Under the pieces are notes generated by a model. It saw only the letters and a list, made by a program, of their open reading frames with translations. It had not been told where the DNA came from and searched no databases. A stretch of DNA of 64,000 bases from contig NZ_KZ984464.1 in assembly GCF_003569915.1 (NCBI RefSeq), positions 1-64,000 of the forward strand, in the 5' to 3' direction. Source of the stretch: Comamonas testosteroni (GTDB lineage: Bacteria > Pseudomonadota > Gammaproteobacteria > Burkholderiales > Burkholderiaceae_C). Position 1 is the stretch's first letter, and each line of letters opens with the position of its first letter. Both the position numbers and the translations under genes were made by a program. Shown one piece after another: positions 1 to 9,933 of the stretch.

Positions 1-1
1 T

Positions 2-724
2 GCACATCCGAGCTTCAATCCTCAATCAATTTACCGCTCTGGGCACGCCCCAGACAGTCGCTGCTGCGTAAATCTATTTGGGATTGGGGATGCCTTGGCC
101 TATGGCCGATTTATGCAACAAAGCCCTGCACAAGTACCAACTGCGGTGGGTGGCTCAACAAAAACAGCTGGTGGTTATCTGCGCTATTCGCAAAGCGGAA
201 TCTCTCTGGGCGGTGGTTTCTTGAGAACTACACTGCCTGCTGGAACAGATGTTGATGCCTATACAGTGGGCGGTTCTTACCGTTCGGGTCCGCTGTACAT
301 CAATCTGGGATATGGTCTTAACAAGCGTAAAGATGCTTATTCGAGCACCAATCCGTTTGATGCGGCTGTTGATTCGACTTTGCTGAGTGCTTATTGGCAA
401 GGCTCAACAAACGGTGGTTTCTCGTCTGGTAATGCCAATAAGCGCCAAATGTTCAAGGTTGGTTTTGGTTACCAAATCACCCCCCAAATCAATGCGGGTC
501 TGCACTATTACCACGCCAAGCAATCCGGATCTGCGGGTGGTGCATATAACGGCAAGGCAGACTTTATTGTCGCTGTTGTGGATTATGCGTTCTCCAAACG
601 CACAGATGCTTATTTCGGCGTAGACCACACCAAGGTGAGTGGTGGTAGCTCGATGTACTTGGATAGCGTTAGCAAGGCAACCAAGCGCACAGGCGTAACA
701 ATCGGCCTGCGTCACCGCTTCTAA
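2..724 (+). CDS. Gram-negative porin, 3' part (5' end outside window)
   Basis: C-terminal part of a trimeric outer-membrane beta-barrel porin of the Omp32/OmpC type common in Burkholderiales. The frame is open from base 2 with no internal start needed; about 240 residues are present of an expected 330-370. Alternating amphipathic strands separated by Gly/Ser/Asn-rich turns run through the whole segment, and the protein ends TGVTIGLRHRF, the terminal-Phe beta-signal recognised by the BAM complex. The first 30 codons look less porin-like (two adjacent Cys) than the rest, so the exact frame before base 70 is uncertain. A strong terminator follows the stop. Family call is firm; substrate specificity cannot be read from this part. 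Confidence 0.85.
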   Translation, partial: AHPSFNPQSIYRSGHAPDSRCCVNLFGIGDALAYGRFMQQSPAQVPTAVGGSTKTAGGYLRYSQSGISLGGGFLRTTLPAGTDVDAYTVGGSYRSGPLYINLGYGLNKRKDAYSSTNPFDAAVDSTLLSAYWQGSTNGGFSSGNANKRQMFKVGFGYQITPQINAGLHYYHAKQSGSAGGAYNGKADFIVAVVDYAFSKRTDAYFGVDHTKVSGGSSMYLDSVSKATKRTGVTIGLRHRF

Positions 725-744
725 TTCTTCAGTGATCTGAAGCA

Positions 745-776
745 AAGCCAGTCAATGAAGATTGACTGGCTTTTTT
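745..776 (+). terminator. Rho-independent terminator of the porin gene
   Basis: Perfect 12-bp inverted repeat (AAGCCAGTCAAT / ATTGACTGGCTT) with a GAAG loop and a run of T directly after, 20 bases past the porin stop codon. Confidence 0.92.
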
Positions 777-862
777 ATATGTTCGAGGCAATGTATTGGT
801 TCAGTGCCTGAACCGGGAATTAGTGGATTGCTGGAAGACTGAGTGAAGTTACTTCGTAAAAC

Positions 863-894
863 AAAAAGGCCGCAATTTCCATTGCGGCCTTTTT
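863..894 (-). terminator. Terminator of groESL
   Basis: Perfect 14-bp stem (AAAAAGGCCGCAAT and its complement) with a 4-base loop. It has T-runs on both strands, so it can stop groEL transcripts from the right and porin read-through from the left. Confidence 0.9.
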
Positions 895-944
895 GTTGAA
901 GCAGAACTGGATGGTTTGAAACCACCCAGTCAGCAGCGAGGCAA

Positions 945-2594
<1,650 letters not shown>

Positions 2595-2610
2595 CTACAA
2601 AATTTAGATC

Positions 2611-2655
2611 AAATTGGCTGCTAGTCCAGAATAATCAATGGCTAGCAGCTATGAA
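2611..2655 (-). repeat. Dispersed palindromic element, copy 1 (groES-groEL spacer)
   Basis: Imperfect inverted repeat with arms GGCTGCTAGTCC and GGCTAGCAGCTAT around an AT-rich centre. It belongs to the roughly 45-base family also seen at 11158, 16602, 17590, 24485, 28802, 52461, 60788 and 62101. Here it sits inside an operon, between two co-transcribed genes, so it will be present as an RNA hairpin in the groESL message. Confidence 0.65.
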
Positions 2656-2680
2656 TATATGAGTAATTGAGGGAGAAGAA

Positions 2681-2971
2681 TTACTTCTCAACAACCGCAA
2701 ACAGGTCGTCTTCCTTCATCACCAGCAGCTCGTCGCCGTTGACCTTCACGGTCTGGCCCGAGTACTTGCCGAACAGAACGCGGTCGCCGACCTTCACGTT
2801 CAGAGCGACTTGCTCGCCCTTGTCATTGCGCTTGCCGGGGCCCACTGCCAGCACTTCGCCTTGGTCAGGCTTCTCGGCGGCGTTGTCGGGGATATAGATG
2901 CCCGAGGCCGTCTTGGTTTCGTTTTCGAGGCGCTTGACGATCACGCGATCGTGCAGGGGACGCAGGTTCAT
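2681..2971 (-). CDS. groS: Co-chaperonin GroES (10 kDa)
   Basis: Heptameric lid of the GroEL chamber. The protein is 96 residues, typical length, beginning [16 protein letters not shown], with the mobile GroEL-binding loop around residues 16-35 ([14 protein letters not shown]). The start at 2971 has a good Shine-Dalgarno (GGAGTTGGT, then ATG) and matches the conserved family N-terminus, so the longer open frame (8 extra residues) is not used. First gene of the groES-groEL operon. Confidence 0.98.
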   Translation of the reverse strand: MNLRPLHDRVIVKRLENETKTASGIYIPDNAAEKPDQGEVLAVGPGKRNDKGEQVALNVKVGDRVLFGKYSGQTVKVNGDELLVMKEDDLFAVVEK

Positions 2972-3010
2972 ACCAACTCCTAAATACATCAACAAAGTTG
3001 AAACAAGACT

Positions 3011-3031
3011 TGCCAGCCAACGCGGCTGGCA
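3011..3031 (-). other. Hairpin in the groES 5' leader
   Basis: Perfect 8-bp inverted repeat TGCCAGCC / GGCTGGCA with a 5-base loop, between the CIRCE operator and the groES Shine-Dalgarno. There is no T-run, so it is not a terminator; mRNA stabilisation or a translational role is possible but only inferred. Confidence 0.6.
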
Positions 3032-3055
3032 TTCGGAAGATCTGGGGTCAAGCTG

Positions 3056-3082
3056 TTAGCACTCAACCCCTTCGAGTGCTAA
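3056..3082 (-). promoter_or_regulatory. CIRCE operator (HrcA binding site)
   Basis: Perfect match to the CIRCE consensus: TTAGCACTC, 9 bases, GAGTGCTAA. It overlaps the expected transcription start of groES. HrcA binds CIRCE and represses groESL until heat titrates it away from GroEL; hrcA itself is not in this window. Confidence 0.96.
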
Positions 3083-3109
3083 TAATAAGGCAATTTGTTC
3101 GGCTTTCAA
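3082..3109 (-). promoter_or_regulatory. groESL promoter
   Basis: On the minus strand, -35 TTGAAA (3104-3109) and -10 TATTAT (3082-3087) with a 16-base spacer, a good sigma-70 match. The -35 is embedded in CTTGAAA, which also fits the -35 of a sigma-32 promoter, but no matching sigma-32 -10 is clear. The start would fall within CIRCE. Confidence 0.7.
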
Positions 3110-3219
3110 GAGCAGACCTTTGACCCGCGCCGGTTAAATCTTGGTGCGGGCAGATGTCCTGGGTATGAATTTGTTAACAACTTGTTGCAAACAGGCCTGA
3201 GTCTTGCTCAAGACTGGAC

Positions 3220-5856
3220 ATGCTCTTCCAAACGACAACGGCCCCGGCGGTGGCGACTGCCCCGCAGCCCTCCTCCGATCTGCCTTCAGACCTGCCTCTG
3301 GACACTCTGATTCCCCATATGCGCCAGGTGGCGCGCTGTGAAAGCTCGCTGCAGCAGCTCAATCTGATGTGGCGGCTCATCGACTCCTGTGCACGCATGA
3401 ACTGTGCGCAGGAGGCCAAGGGCCTGCTGCCGATGATGGCTGCGACCCGCACGGGCTTTGAGCAGCTGGAGCAGGACCTAGTGCAGTCCATGGCGGAGCA
3501 GGCGGTGGCGGGTGTCACCGCAGGGCTGGCCAGCAAGGCGCAGCATTTGATCGACACGCTGGTGCGCAATCTGTACGAGCGCACGGCCGATGTGAGCTTT
3601 CTGGCTGGAGACGAGTTGCTGCGCCGCTTTGTCGCCGGCATGGATGGCGATGTGCCGGCCATCAGCCAGCGGCTGCAGGCCTACCAGAGTAAATACACGG
3701 TGTATGAGGACGTGTTGCTGCTTGACACCGAAGGCAGGGTGCTGGCGCGTGCGCAGCCCGCTTTGGCGACAGAGGCAGTGCCTGGTCGAGACCCGGTGAT
3801 CGCCATGGCTTTGCAGTGCGAGGGCTATGTGCAGACGTTTGCACCCACGGATTTGCTGCCCGGTAACCGGGCGGCGCTGATCTATGCCCACCGCATGCTG
3901 CACCCCGTCACGCAGCAGCCCGTGGGCGTGCTGTGCCTGTGCTTTGATTTCGCGGGCGAAATGCAGGGCCTGTGGGATGCGCGCCAGAGCGGGGGGGAGT
4001 TTGACAGCAGTCTGGCCTTGCTGGTGGATGGGCAGAACCGGGTACTGGCCAGCAGCGATGCGCACTGGATTCAGGCAGGCTCACAGCTGCGGCTTCACCA
4101 TCATGGTGCACAGATGCTGAAGGTGCATGCGGGTCGCACCTATCTGGTGCAAGCCGCCGCTTGTGCAGGCTATCAGGGCTATGCGGGGCCTGAGGGCTGG
4201 CAGGCCCTGCTCATGGTGCCGCTGGATCTGGCGTTTTCCCATGCTGCAGAGCAAGGCTTGCAGTCGCTCGATCCCCGGGTGGCGCAGGGGCTGCTGGCCC
4301 ACGCCAAGCAGTTCAGCCCTGCGCTGCATGCGATTCACACGGCAGCCAGCAATATCCGCCGCGTGGTCTGGAATGGTCAGGTCATGACGGCGGGCCGCCA
4401 GGTCGAAAGTGCCGGTCTGCAGGCCGTGCTGGCCCAGATTGCGGAAACCGGGGCGCGCACGCAAGACGTCTTTACCCAGTCCATACACGCGCTCTACAAC
4501 ACGGTGCTGGCGACGGCGCTGCAGGACAGCCGCTTGCTGACACGTCTCTTGGTCGATTTGCTGGACCGCAACCTCTATGAGCGCGCCAATGATTGCCGCT
4601 GGTGGGCGTTGACCCCGCAACTGCCGCAGCTGCTGCTGCAGCCCACGCCGCAGCGCGTGACGCAGGCCTGCGAGCTGCTCACGCATATCCATGGCCTCTA
4701 CACCGTCTACCGCCAGATCGTGGTCTATGACGGACAGGGCTGCGTGCTGGCCGCCAGCGGGCGCGATGAGACAGGGCAGGCGCTGCAGGGCACCTATATA
4801 GAGGCCGATACGCTGGCCCAGGTGCTGGCGCTGCCATTTGCGCAGTCCTATCACGTCACGCCCTGGCGCAGCAGTGCCATGCAGGCAGGGGAGGCGGGCT
4901 ATACCTACCACGCTGCCATTCGTGACGCTCAGGGCCGGGTGCTGGGCGGCATCGGTCTGATCTTTCACACCCAGCGTGAGCTGGCGGCCATGCTGCAAGG
5001 GGTGCAGGGGCAGTCTTGCGGGCAGGCTCGCCATGTCAGCTATCTGCGGCGCGACGGGCGGGTCATGTCTTCGACCGATCCGCAACTGAGCGCAGGCACT
5101 CATCTGCCGCTGCCCGCAGACATGCTGGCCTTGCCCGCCGGGCACAGCGCGGCCCGCGTGATGGAGTATCAAGGCCAGTACAGCGTGGTCGCGGTGACGG
5201 CGGGCAGCGGCTACCGGGAATTCAAGCGCAGCGACGGCTATGCCGAGGAGGTGCTGGCCGTGGCCGTGCAGAACCTGGGGGCGGTGCAGGCCGATGCGGC
5301 AGCGGCCGTCTGGCGCGCGGCCACCCGCATCGGGGCAGAACAGGGGCAAGCTGGCGATGGCGCTCAGGCCCGGGAGATGGCGACGTTCTTTGCCGGCAGC
5401 ACGGTGCTGGCGGTGGATGCGGGCGCGGTGCTGGAAGCGCAGAGCGCCACGGCGATTGCGCCCCTGTCTGCGGGGAGGCTGCCGTTTTGCGTGGGCACGC
5501 TCAAGGCGGCAGCGGGTTTTGTCTGGGTGTTTGACCTGGGGGCCATGCTGGGCGGCGAGCCTGTAGCCTGGTCACTAAAGGGGGCGCAGAGTCGTCAGGT
5601 CGTTGTGCTGGAGCATGAAGGTCTGAAGCTGGGCCTGCTGGTGCACGATGTGCTGGGGGTGAACCGCTTTGCAACCAGCCAGTTCAGGCAGGCGCCGCAC
5701 ATGGCGGGTCAGGGCATGGCGCTGGTCGATCAACTGATTCAGGTCGAAGGCGGCAGCTTGCTGATCCAGCAACTCAACCTCGGCGCGCTGGTGCAGAAAA
5801 TCCGGACTCCCGGAAAATCTGACCACCAGGCGGTGCAGGAGGAAGCTGCTTACTGA
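3220..5856 (+). CDS. Soluble tandem Cache/PAS-like sensor with C-terminal CheW-like domain
   Basis: Protein of 878 residues with no recognisable signal peptide or transmembrane helix. Two related sensor-like halves are visible: one with LIDTLVRNLYERTADV near residue 115 and a YTVYEDVLLLD Cache/PAS-like strand near 160, the other with LVDLLDRNLYERANDC near 445 and YTVYRQIVVYD near 495. Residues of about 725-866 resemble CheW, with hydrophobic strands VLAVDAGAVLE, RQVVVLEHEG and LGLLVHDVLGV. It probably links a ligand or redox signal to a chemoreceptor-CheA array in the cytosol. No other chemotaxis gene is adjacent; it is divergent from groES and its last bases overlap the convergent H-NS gene. 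Domain assignment is moderate, ligand unknown. Confidence 0.75.
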   Translation: MLFQTTTAPAVATAPQPSSDLPSDLPLDTLIPHMRQVARCESSLQQLNLMWRLIDSCARMNCAQEAKGLLPMMAATRTGFEQLEQDLVQSMAEQAVAGVTAGLASKAQHLIDTLVRNLYERTADVSFLAGDELLRRFVAGMDGDVPAISQRLQAYQSKYTVYEDVLLLDTEGRVLARAQPALATEAVPGRDPVIAMALQCEGYVQTFAPTDLLPGNRAALIYAHRMLHPVTQQPVGVLCLCFDFAGEMQGLWDARQSGGEFDSSLALLVDGQNRVLASSDAHWIQAGSQLRLHHHGAQMLKVHAGRTYLVQAAACAGYQGYAGPEGWQALLMVPLDLAFSHAAEQGLQSLDPRVAQGLLAHAKQFSPALHAIHTAASNIRRVVWNGQVMTAGRQVESAGLQAVLAQIAETGARTQDVFTQSIHALYNTVLATALQDSRLLTRLLVDLLDRNLYERANDCRWWALTPQLPQLLLQPTPQRVTQACELLTHIHGLYTVYRQIVVYDGQGCVLAASGRDETGQALQGTYIEADTLAQVLALPFAQSYHVTPWRSSAMQAGEAGYTYHAAIRDAQGRVLGGIGLIFHTQRELAAMLQGVQGQSCGQARHVSYLRRDGRVMSSTDPQLSAGTHLPLPADMLALPAGHSAARVMEYQGQYSVVAVTAGSGYREFKRSDGYAEEVLAVAVQNLGAVQADAAAAVWRAATRIGAEQGQAGDGAQAREMATFFAGSTVLAVDAGAVLEAQSATAIAPLSAGRLPFCVGTLKAAAGFVWVFDLGAMLGGEPVAWSLKGAQSRQVVVLEHEGLKLGLLVHDVLGVNRFATSQFRQAPHMAGQGMALVDQLIQVEGGSLLIQQLNLGALVQKIRTPGKSDHQAVQEEAAY

Positions 5857-6188
5857 ACCGGGAAGGGGTTGTTGTCGTCGCGCGGGGCGTTGAAATCGTA
5901 GGAAGGTGTGGTCTTGATCTCGTACTCGCTGCGATTCTTGCCCTCAATCCACTTGGGCGGTTTGCCGCGACCCGACCAGGAGGCTCCACTTTCCGGGTCG
6001 TAGTACTTGGCTTCGGCCTTCTTCTTTTCCTCGGGCTTCCAGGGGAAGACCTGCTGGACGGTAAAGCCAAAGGTGTCGATCAGCTGCTTGATGGTGGCCA
6101 GGGCTTCCTTGGCTTCGGTGTCGCGCGCGGCTTCAATGCGCTTGTCTAGCTCGTTCTTGCGAGCCATGAGTTCTTGGTAGCTAGGCAT
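5850..6188 (-). CDS. H-NS family nucleoid-associated DNA-binding protein
   Basis: Small basic protein of 112 residues. Residues 1-50 form the predicted coiled-coil oligomerisation part (SYQELMARKNELDKRIEAAR). The C-terminal AT-hook-like DNA-binding motif DPESGASWSGRGKPPKWI matches the H-NS/BpH3 family signature of Burkholderiales. Such proteins bind AT-rich DNA and silence acquired genes. The 3' end overlaps the convergent sensor/CheW gene by 7 bases. The 185 bases upstream (6189-6373) hold its promoter region; I see no other feature there. Confidence 0.93.
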   Translation of the reverse strand: MPSYQELMARKNELDKRIEAARDTEAKEALATIKQLIDTFGFTVQQVFPWKPEEKKKAEAKYYDPESGASWSGRGKPPKWIEGKNRSEYEIKTTPSYDFNAPRDDNNPFPVQ

Positions 6189-6373
6189 CTACAGATTCCC
6201 AATAGTGTGTGAGGGCGGCTGATGCCGCCTCTGTTTTTGGTTTTTTGGCAAACCCCCCATTCTGACTGAAACCGCATTTGCTTACAGAACGGATATTGCG
6301 TACATCCCATCTGCTCACAGGTTTCGCGTCAGTTTGATGCGGCACACACAGGAATCTTTGCCGCTTTAACGTT

Positions 6374-6868
6374 TCAGGCCGCTTTGGGGCCCTCGGCCAG
6401 CGCCTGCAGGGCTTCGCCCGTCATGCGGTAGCGAATCCACTCATTCTGGGGCAGCGCACCCAGGCTGTCATAGAACTTGAGCGAGGGCTCGTTCCAGTCC
6501 AGGCAGCTCCATTCAAAGCGGCCGCAGTTCTTTTCCACGGCAATCTGCGCCAGACGCTGCAGCAGCGCCTTGCCGGCACCGTGGCCGCGGGCGTCGGGTG
6601 TGACATACAGGTCTTCCAGATACAGGCCGTGTTGGCCTTGCCAGGTGGAAAAATTGAAGAAGTACACGGCAAAGCCCACGGCTTTGCCGTTCACCTCGCA
6701 GATCAGGCCAAAGACCGCAGGGTTGGCACAGAACATCGTGCGGCGAATGTGCTCAGGCGTGGCCTTGGCTTCTTCTTCGGCTTTTTCGTAGATGGCCAGC
6801 TCGCGCACAAAGTGCAGGATCAGCTCGATGTCCTGCTCGGTGGCGGGGCGGATAGTCAATGCGCTCAT
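6374..6868 (-). CDS. GNAT family N-acetyltransferase (SSAT-like)
   Basis: A 164-residue acetyl-CoA-dependent acetyltransferase starting MSALTIRPATEQDIE. The GNAT core is clear: LYLEDLYVTPDARGHGAGKALL contains the Q/R-x-x-G-x-G/A acetyl-CoA loop, followed by FEWSCLDWNEPSLKFYDSLGA. The LEDLYV and WNEPSLKFYDSLGA motifs resemble the diamine (spermidine/spermine) acetyltransferase branch, so a polyamine-like substrate is plausible but not proven. The ATG at 6868 is preferred over an upstream TTG at 6892. It lies 66 bases downstream of nadM on the same strand and could be co-transcribed. Confidence 0.88.
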   Translation of the reverse strand: MSALTIRPATEQDIELILHFVRELAIYEKAEEEAKATPEHIRRTMFCANPAVFGLICEVNGKAVGFAVYFFNFSTWQGQHGLYLEDLYVTPDARGHGAGKALLQRLAQIAVEKNCGRFEWSCLDWNEPSLKFYDSLGALPQNEWIRYRMTGEALQALAEGPKAA

Positions 6869-6913
6869 GATTTTCAGTAAAATAGGCCTCAAGTCTAGAT
6901 GATGAATGGGCTT

Positions 6914-6932
6914 GAAGCTATCGTTTTGGTAG
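6914..6932 (+). repeat. Short intergenic repeat (GCTATC..TTTGGTAG), copy 1
   Basis: A 16-base core, GCTATCGTTTTGGTAG, between the GNAT gene and nadM. It recurs in reverse orientation at 43765-43780 with 14 of 16 bases identical. Both copies sit in very short spacers. Confidence 0.45.
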
Positions 6933-6934
6933 TG

Positions 6935-8098
6935 TTATGCAACCCGCTGAATCGGTGCGTCCGCAGAGGCCAGCGTGATGGGCAGGAACTGGCACAGGAT
7001 CTGGAAGTGGTCCTCGAAGAACTCGCCCTCCATCTGCGGCAGGTCGGCAATCGGCACCCAGCGGGCCAGAGCAGCGTCGTCCGCGCCCTGCACGGGCGGC
7101 AGACTGGGCTGCATGCCCAGGTCCAGATAGTGCACATGCGTAATGGTACGCCCGCGCAGGCTGCGATCGGGGTGGTCAAATACTTGCACGGTCTGCACGG
7201 CGGCCAGCAGGTCGGCTTCGCTGATCGAGGAGCAGGTCTCCTCGCGCAATTCGCGCACGCAGGACTGCCACAGGCTGTCGCGCTGCTCCAGAAAGCCGCC
7301 GGGCAGCGCCCACAGGCCTTGGCCCGGTGCATGGCCGCGCTGAATCAGTAGCACCTGGTCCTTACCCTTGGCGTGGCAGCGCAGCAGCGCATCCACCGTC
7401 ACAAACACGGGCGCATAAGGTGCCTTCGCCCAGGCTTCCTTGTAGGCCTGCAGCATATGCCACTCGTTTTGCATGCGCACATACAAGGGGGTGTGGGCCC
7501 AGTGACGCAAAAAGGCCAGCGTGCTTTCGGGCATCTGGGTGGAGAGTTTGGCCAGAGCCGCGTCCATGGCTTCGGGCGAGGCCGAGCCTTCACCAAAGAA
7601 GATTTCGCGCAGCGGTGTGGCATCGAACTGGCCCAGACGCGGCAGGCTGATCAGCTCCCAGCCCGGAAAGCGGGCCAGATAGCTGCTGCTGGCGTCCTTG
7701 AAGTGGCCCACCAGCGCCACGCTGGCGCCTTCGGGCACCAGTGCGCCCACGGCGTCGCGCACGGCGTGCACCCATAGCGGCTCGTTGTAATAGTCGCGCA
7801 CGGGCACGCAGTGCACGCGCTCGGCGTCTTCTTTGGATAGCGCATCGCGCAGCATCTGTGCGCGTTCCTGCCAGCTAAAGGGGTTCTTGGGGTTGGGGGC
7901 TTGCCAGGCGCTGCCCAGCACTACGACAACCTGGCGCGCGCGCTCCAGCGCGGCGTGCAGCAGTGCCATGTGGCCGTTGTGCAGGGGCTGAAAGCGGCCA
8001 ATCAGCACGGCGGTGTGCAGGGGCACGGAGGTGGGCAGAGTCTCTGGCGCTGCAGAAATGACGCGCTTGCTGGAAGTGTGGGAACTGGCTTGAGGCAT
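6935..8098 (-). CDS. nadM: Bifunctional NMN adenylyltransferase / Nudix hydrolase
   Basis: Fusion of 387 residues. The N-terminal half is a NadM-type nucleotidyltransferase with GRFQPLHNGHMALL (the [H/T]xGH adenylyl-transfer motif), making NAD from NMN and ATP. The C-terminal half, from about residue 210, is a Nudix domain with PGGFLEQRDSLWQS and RELREET, probably acting on ADP-ribose or a related nucleotide; the conserved Glu five residues after the Gly is Asp here. The start is set at MPQASSHTSS because upstream residues are not family-like. It is downstream of nadE in the NAD block and presumably under NrtR control. Confidence 0.93.
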   Translation of the reverse strand: MPQASSHTSSKRVISAAPETLPTSVPLHTAVLIGRFQPLHNGHMALLHAALERARQVVVVLGSAWQAPNPKNPFSWQERAQMLRDALSKEDAERVHCVPVRDYYNEPLWVHAVRDAVGALVPEGASVALVGHFKDASSSYLARFPGWELISLPRLGQFDATPLREIFFGEGSASPEAMDAALAKLSTQMPESTLAFLRHWAHTPLYVRMQNEWHMLQAYKEAWAKAPYAPVFVTVDALLRCHAKGKDQVLLIQRGHAPGQGLWALPGGFLEQRDSLWQSCVRELREETCSSISEADLLAAVQTVQVFDHPDRSLRGRTITHVHYLDLGMQPSLPPVQGADDAALARWVPIADLPQMEGEFFEDHFQILCQFLPITLASADAPIQRVA

Positions 8099-8182
8099 GA
8101 GAACAAAACCCGTACAGAAATCAGCGCCCGCAAGGGCAAATCCAAGAAAAGAAGATTTTTGAAGCAAAAAGCGCTTTAAGCC

Positions 8183-8216
8183 TAGAAGCTATATGCGCTG
8201 AGTGCTCTCAATTTTT
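8183..8216 (+). repeat. Possible degenerate copy of the dispersed palindromic element
   Basis: GAAGCTATATGCGCTGAG followed by TGCTCTCAATTTTT resembles one arm and the T-rich tail of the family described at 11158. It touches the nadE stop codon. The match is weak. Confidence 0.3.
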
Positions 8217-9918
8217 ACTCGTAGTGTGCCGCAATCGGCATCTGGCGGCCCGTGCCAAAGGCGCGTGGGCGTACGCGCAGCATGGGCGGGGCCTGTCTGC
8301 GTTTGTACTCGCTGCGAAACACCAGCTTTTGCACGCGGGCAATCGTCTCGGGGCCGCCGGGCTGGGTCTTGAGCTGTTCCACAAAGGCGGCAGCATGCGC
8401 ATATTCCTTGCTGGACAGATGCTGGCCTTCGATATGCCATTTGAGAATTTCGTCCAGCACGGCATAAGGCGGCAGGCTGTCTTCGTCCTTCTGGCCCGGT
8501 GCCAGTTCGGCCGATGGCGGCTTGTCGATGATGACCTGCGGAATCAGCTCGCGGCCCCCATGTGCATTGATGTGGCGCGACAACTCGAACACTTCCGTCT
8601 TGTACAGATCGCCGAGCAGGCCCAGACCGCCATTGGTGTCGCCATACAGCGTGCAGTAGCCCACGGATACTTCGGACTTGTTGCCCGTGGTCAGCAGCAA
8701 ATGGCCAAAGGCGTTGGAAAACTCCATCAGCGTGGTGCCGCGCGCGCGGGCCTGCAGATTCTCCAGCGCCAGACCTTTGAGCGGCTCGCCAAAGCTGGCT
8801 TCGAACTGGCGCGCATAGGTGGTGACCAGTTCCTTGATGGGGTGCTCATAGAGCTTGATACCCAGATTGCGGCACAGAGCTACGGAGTCATCGACCGAAC
8901 CCGCCGAGGAATAGCTCGACGGCATGGTGATGCCGACCACGTTGTCCGCGCCCAGCGCATCGACGGCCAAGGCCAGCGTCAGCGCTGAGTCAATGCCGCC
9001 CGAGCTGCCCACCACCACCTGCTTGAAGCCGCAGCGCCGCGCATAGTCGCGCAGACCCAGCACGATTTGCTGGCGGTAGAACTCCATGATGGGCAGGCCT
9101 TGCGCGGGGACGGCCTTGAAGGCGCTGCCATCCACGGGCTTGAAGTGGCCGTCGTCGCCCAGCTCCAGCGTGTAGACATCTTCTTCAAAGCGCTTGGCCT
9201 CGAACACCACACCGGCTGCGGGCTCGACCACAAAGGATGCGCCGTCAAACACGATCTGGTCCTGCCCGCCGATCTGGTTGACATAGAGGATGGAGAGGTT
9301 ATGGCGCGCCGCCGCCTGCGTAAACACTTCGTGGCGCTGCTCGCGCTTGCCCAGGTGGCTGGGGCTGGCGTTGATGCTGATGACCATATCGGGCGCAGCA
9401 TCGCCCATGCGCGAGAAGGGGTTGGTGGCGTAGTCCGCCCCCTCGTCGTTCCAGCCGTCCTCGCAGACCAGAAAGCCCACCTGGCAGTTGCCCACGCGCA
9501 GCACCTTGGCGGTGTCGGCGCCGGGCTCGAAGTGGCGGCGTTCGTCAAAGATGTTGTAGGTGGGAAGCAGTTGCTTGTCGTACTGCAGGCGGATTTGCCC
9601 GTCCTTCAACACCAGCAGGCTGTTGTGCAGCGGCTTGCCCGGGCCTGTGTGGCGGGTGGGCGCGCCCACGACCCAGTGCAGCTCGGGGTGCTGGCGCGTG
9701 GCGGCCAGCAAGTCCTGCAGACCGGCATCGAGCCGCTGCAAAAAGCTGGGCTCGTCCAGCATGTCGCCGGGGTAGTAGCCCGACAGCGAGAGTTCCGAAA
9801 ACACCACCAGATCGGATTGATCCGCCGCTGCTTTGGCGGCAGCCTCGCTCATGCGGCGGATATTGCCCTGAATGTCGCCCACCATGTAGTTGAGCTGGGC
9901 CAGCGTCACTTTCAGCAT
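8215..9918 (-). CDS. nadE: Glutamine-dependent NAD+ synthetase
   Basis: A 567-residue two-domain enzyme converting deamido-NAD to NAD with ATP and glutamine. The N-terminal nitrilase-fold glutaminase (residues 1-260) shows the Glu-Lys-Cys triad in VVFSELSLSGYYP, YDKQLLPTYN and FLVCEDGWNDE. The C-terminal synthetase (about 280-545) has the ATP P-loop VGSSGGIDSALTLAL. Length and order are typical of the glutamine-dependent class. It starts 15 bases after the pncB stop, so the two are almost certainly co-transcribed, with nadM downstream. Confidence 0.98.
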   Translation of the reverse strand: MLKVTLAQLNYMVGDIQGNIRRMSEAAAKAAADQSDLVVFSELSLSGYYPGDMLDEPSFLQRLDAGLQDLLAATRQHPELHWVVGAPTRHTGPGKPLHNSLLVLKDGQIRLQYDKQLLPTYNIFDERRHFEPGADTAKVLRVGNCQVGFLVCEDGWNDEGADYATNPFSRMGDAAPDMVISINASPSHLGKREQRHEVFTQAAARHNLSILYVNQIGGQDQIVFDGASFVVEPAAGVVFEAKRFEEDVYTLELGDDGHFKPVDGSAFKAVPAQGLPIMEFYRQQIVLGLRDYARRCGFKQVVVGSSGGIDSALTLALAVDALGADNVVGITMPSSYSSAGSVDDSVALCRNLGIKLYEHPIKELVTTYARQFEASFGEPLKGLALENLQARARGTTLMEFSNAFGHLLLTTGNKSEVSVGYCTLYGDTNGGLGLLGDLYKTEVFELSRHINAHGGRELIPQVIIDKPPSAELAPGQKDEDSLPPYAVLDEILKWHIEGQHLSSKEYAHAAAFVEQLKTQPGGPETIARVQKLVFRSEYKRRQAPPMLRVRPRAFGTGRQMPIAAHYE

Positions 9919-9933
9919 GTTTGCACTCCCGGT

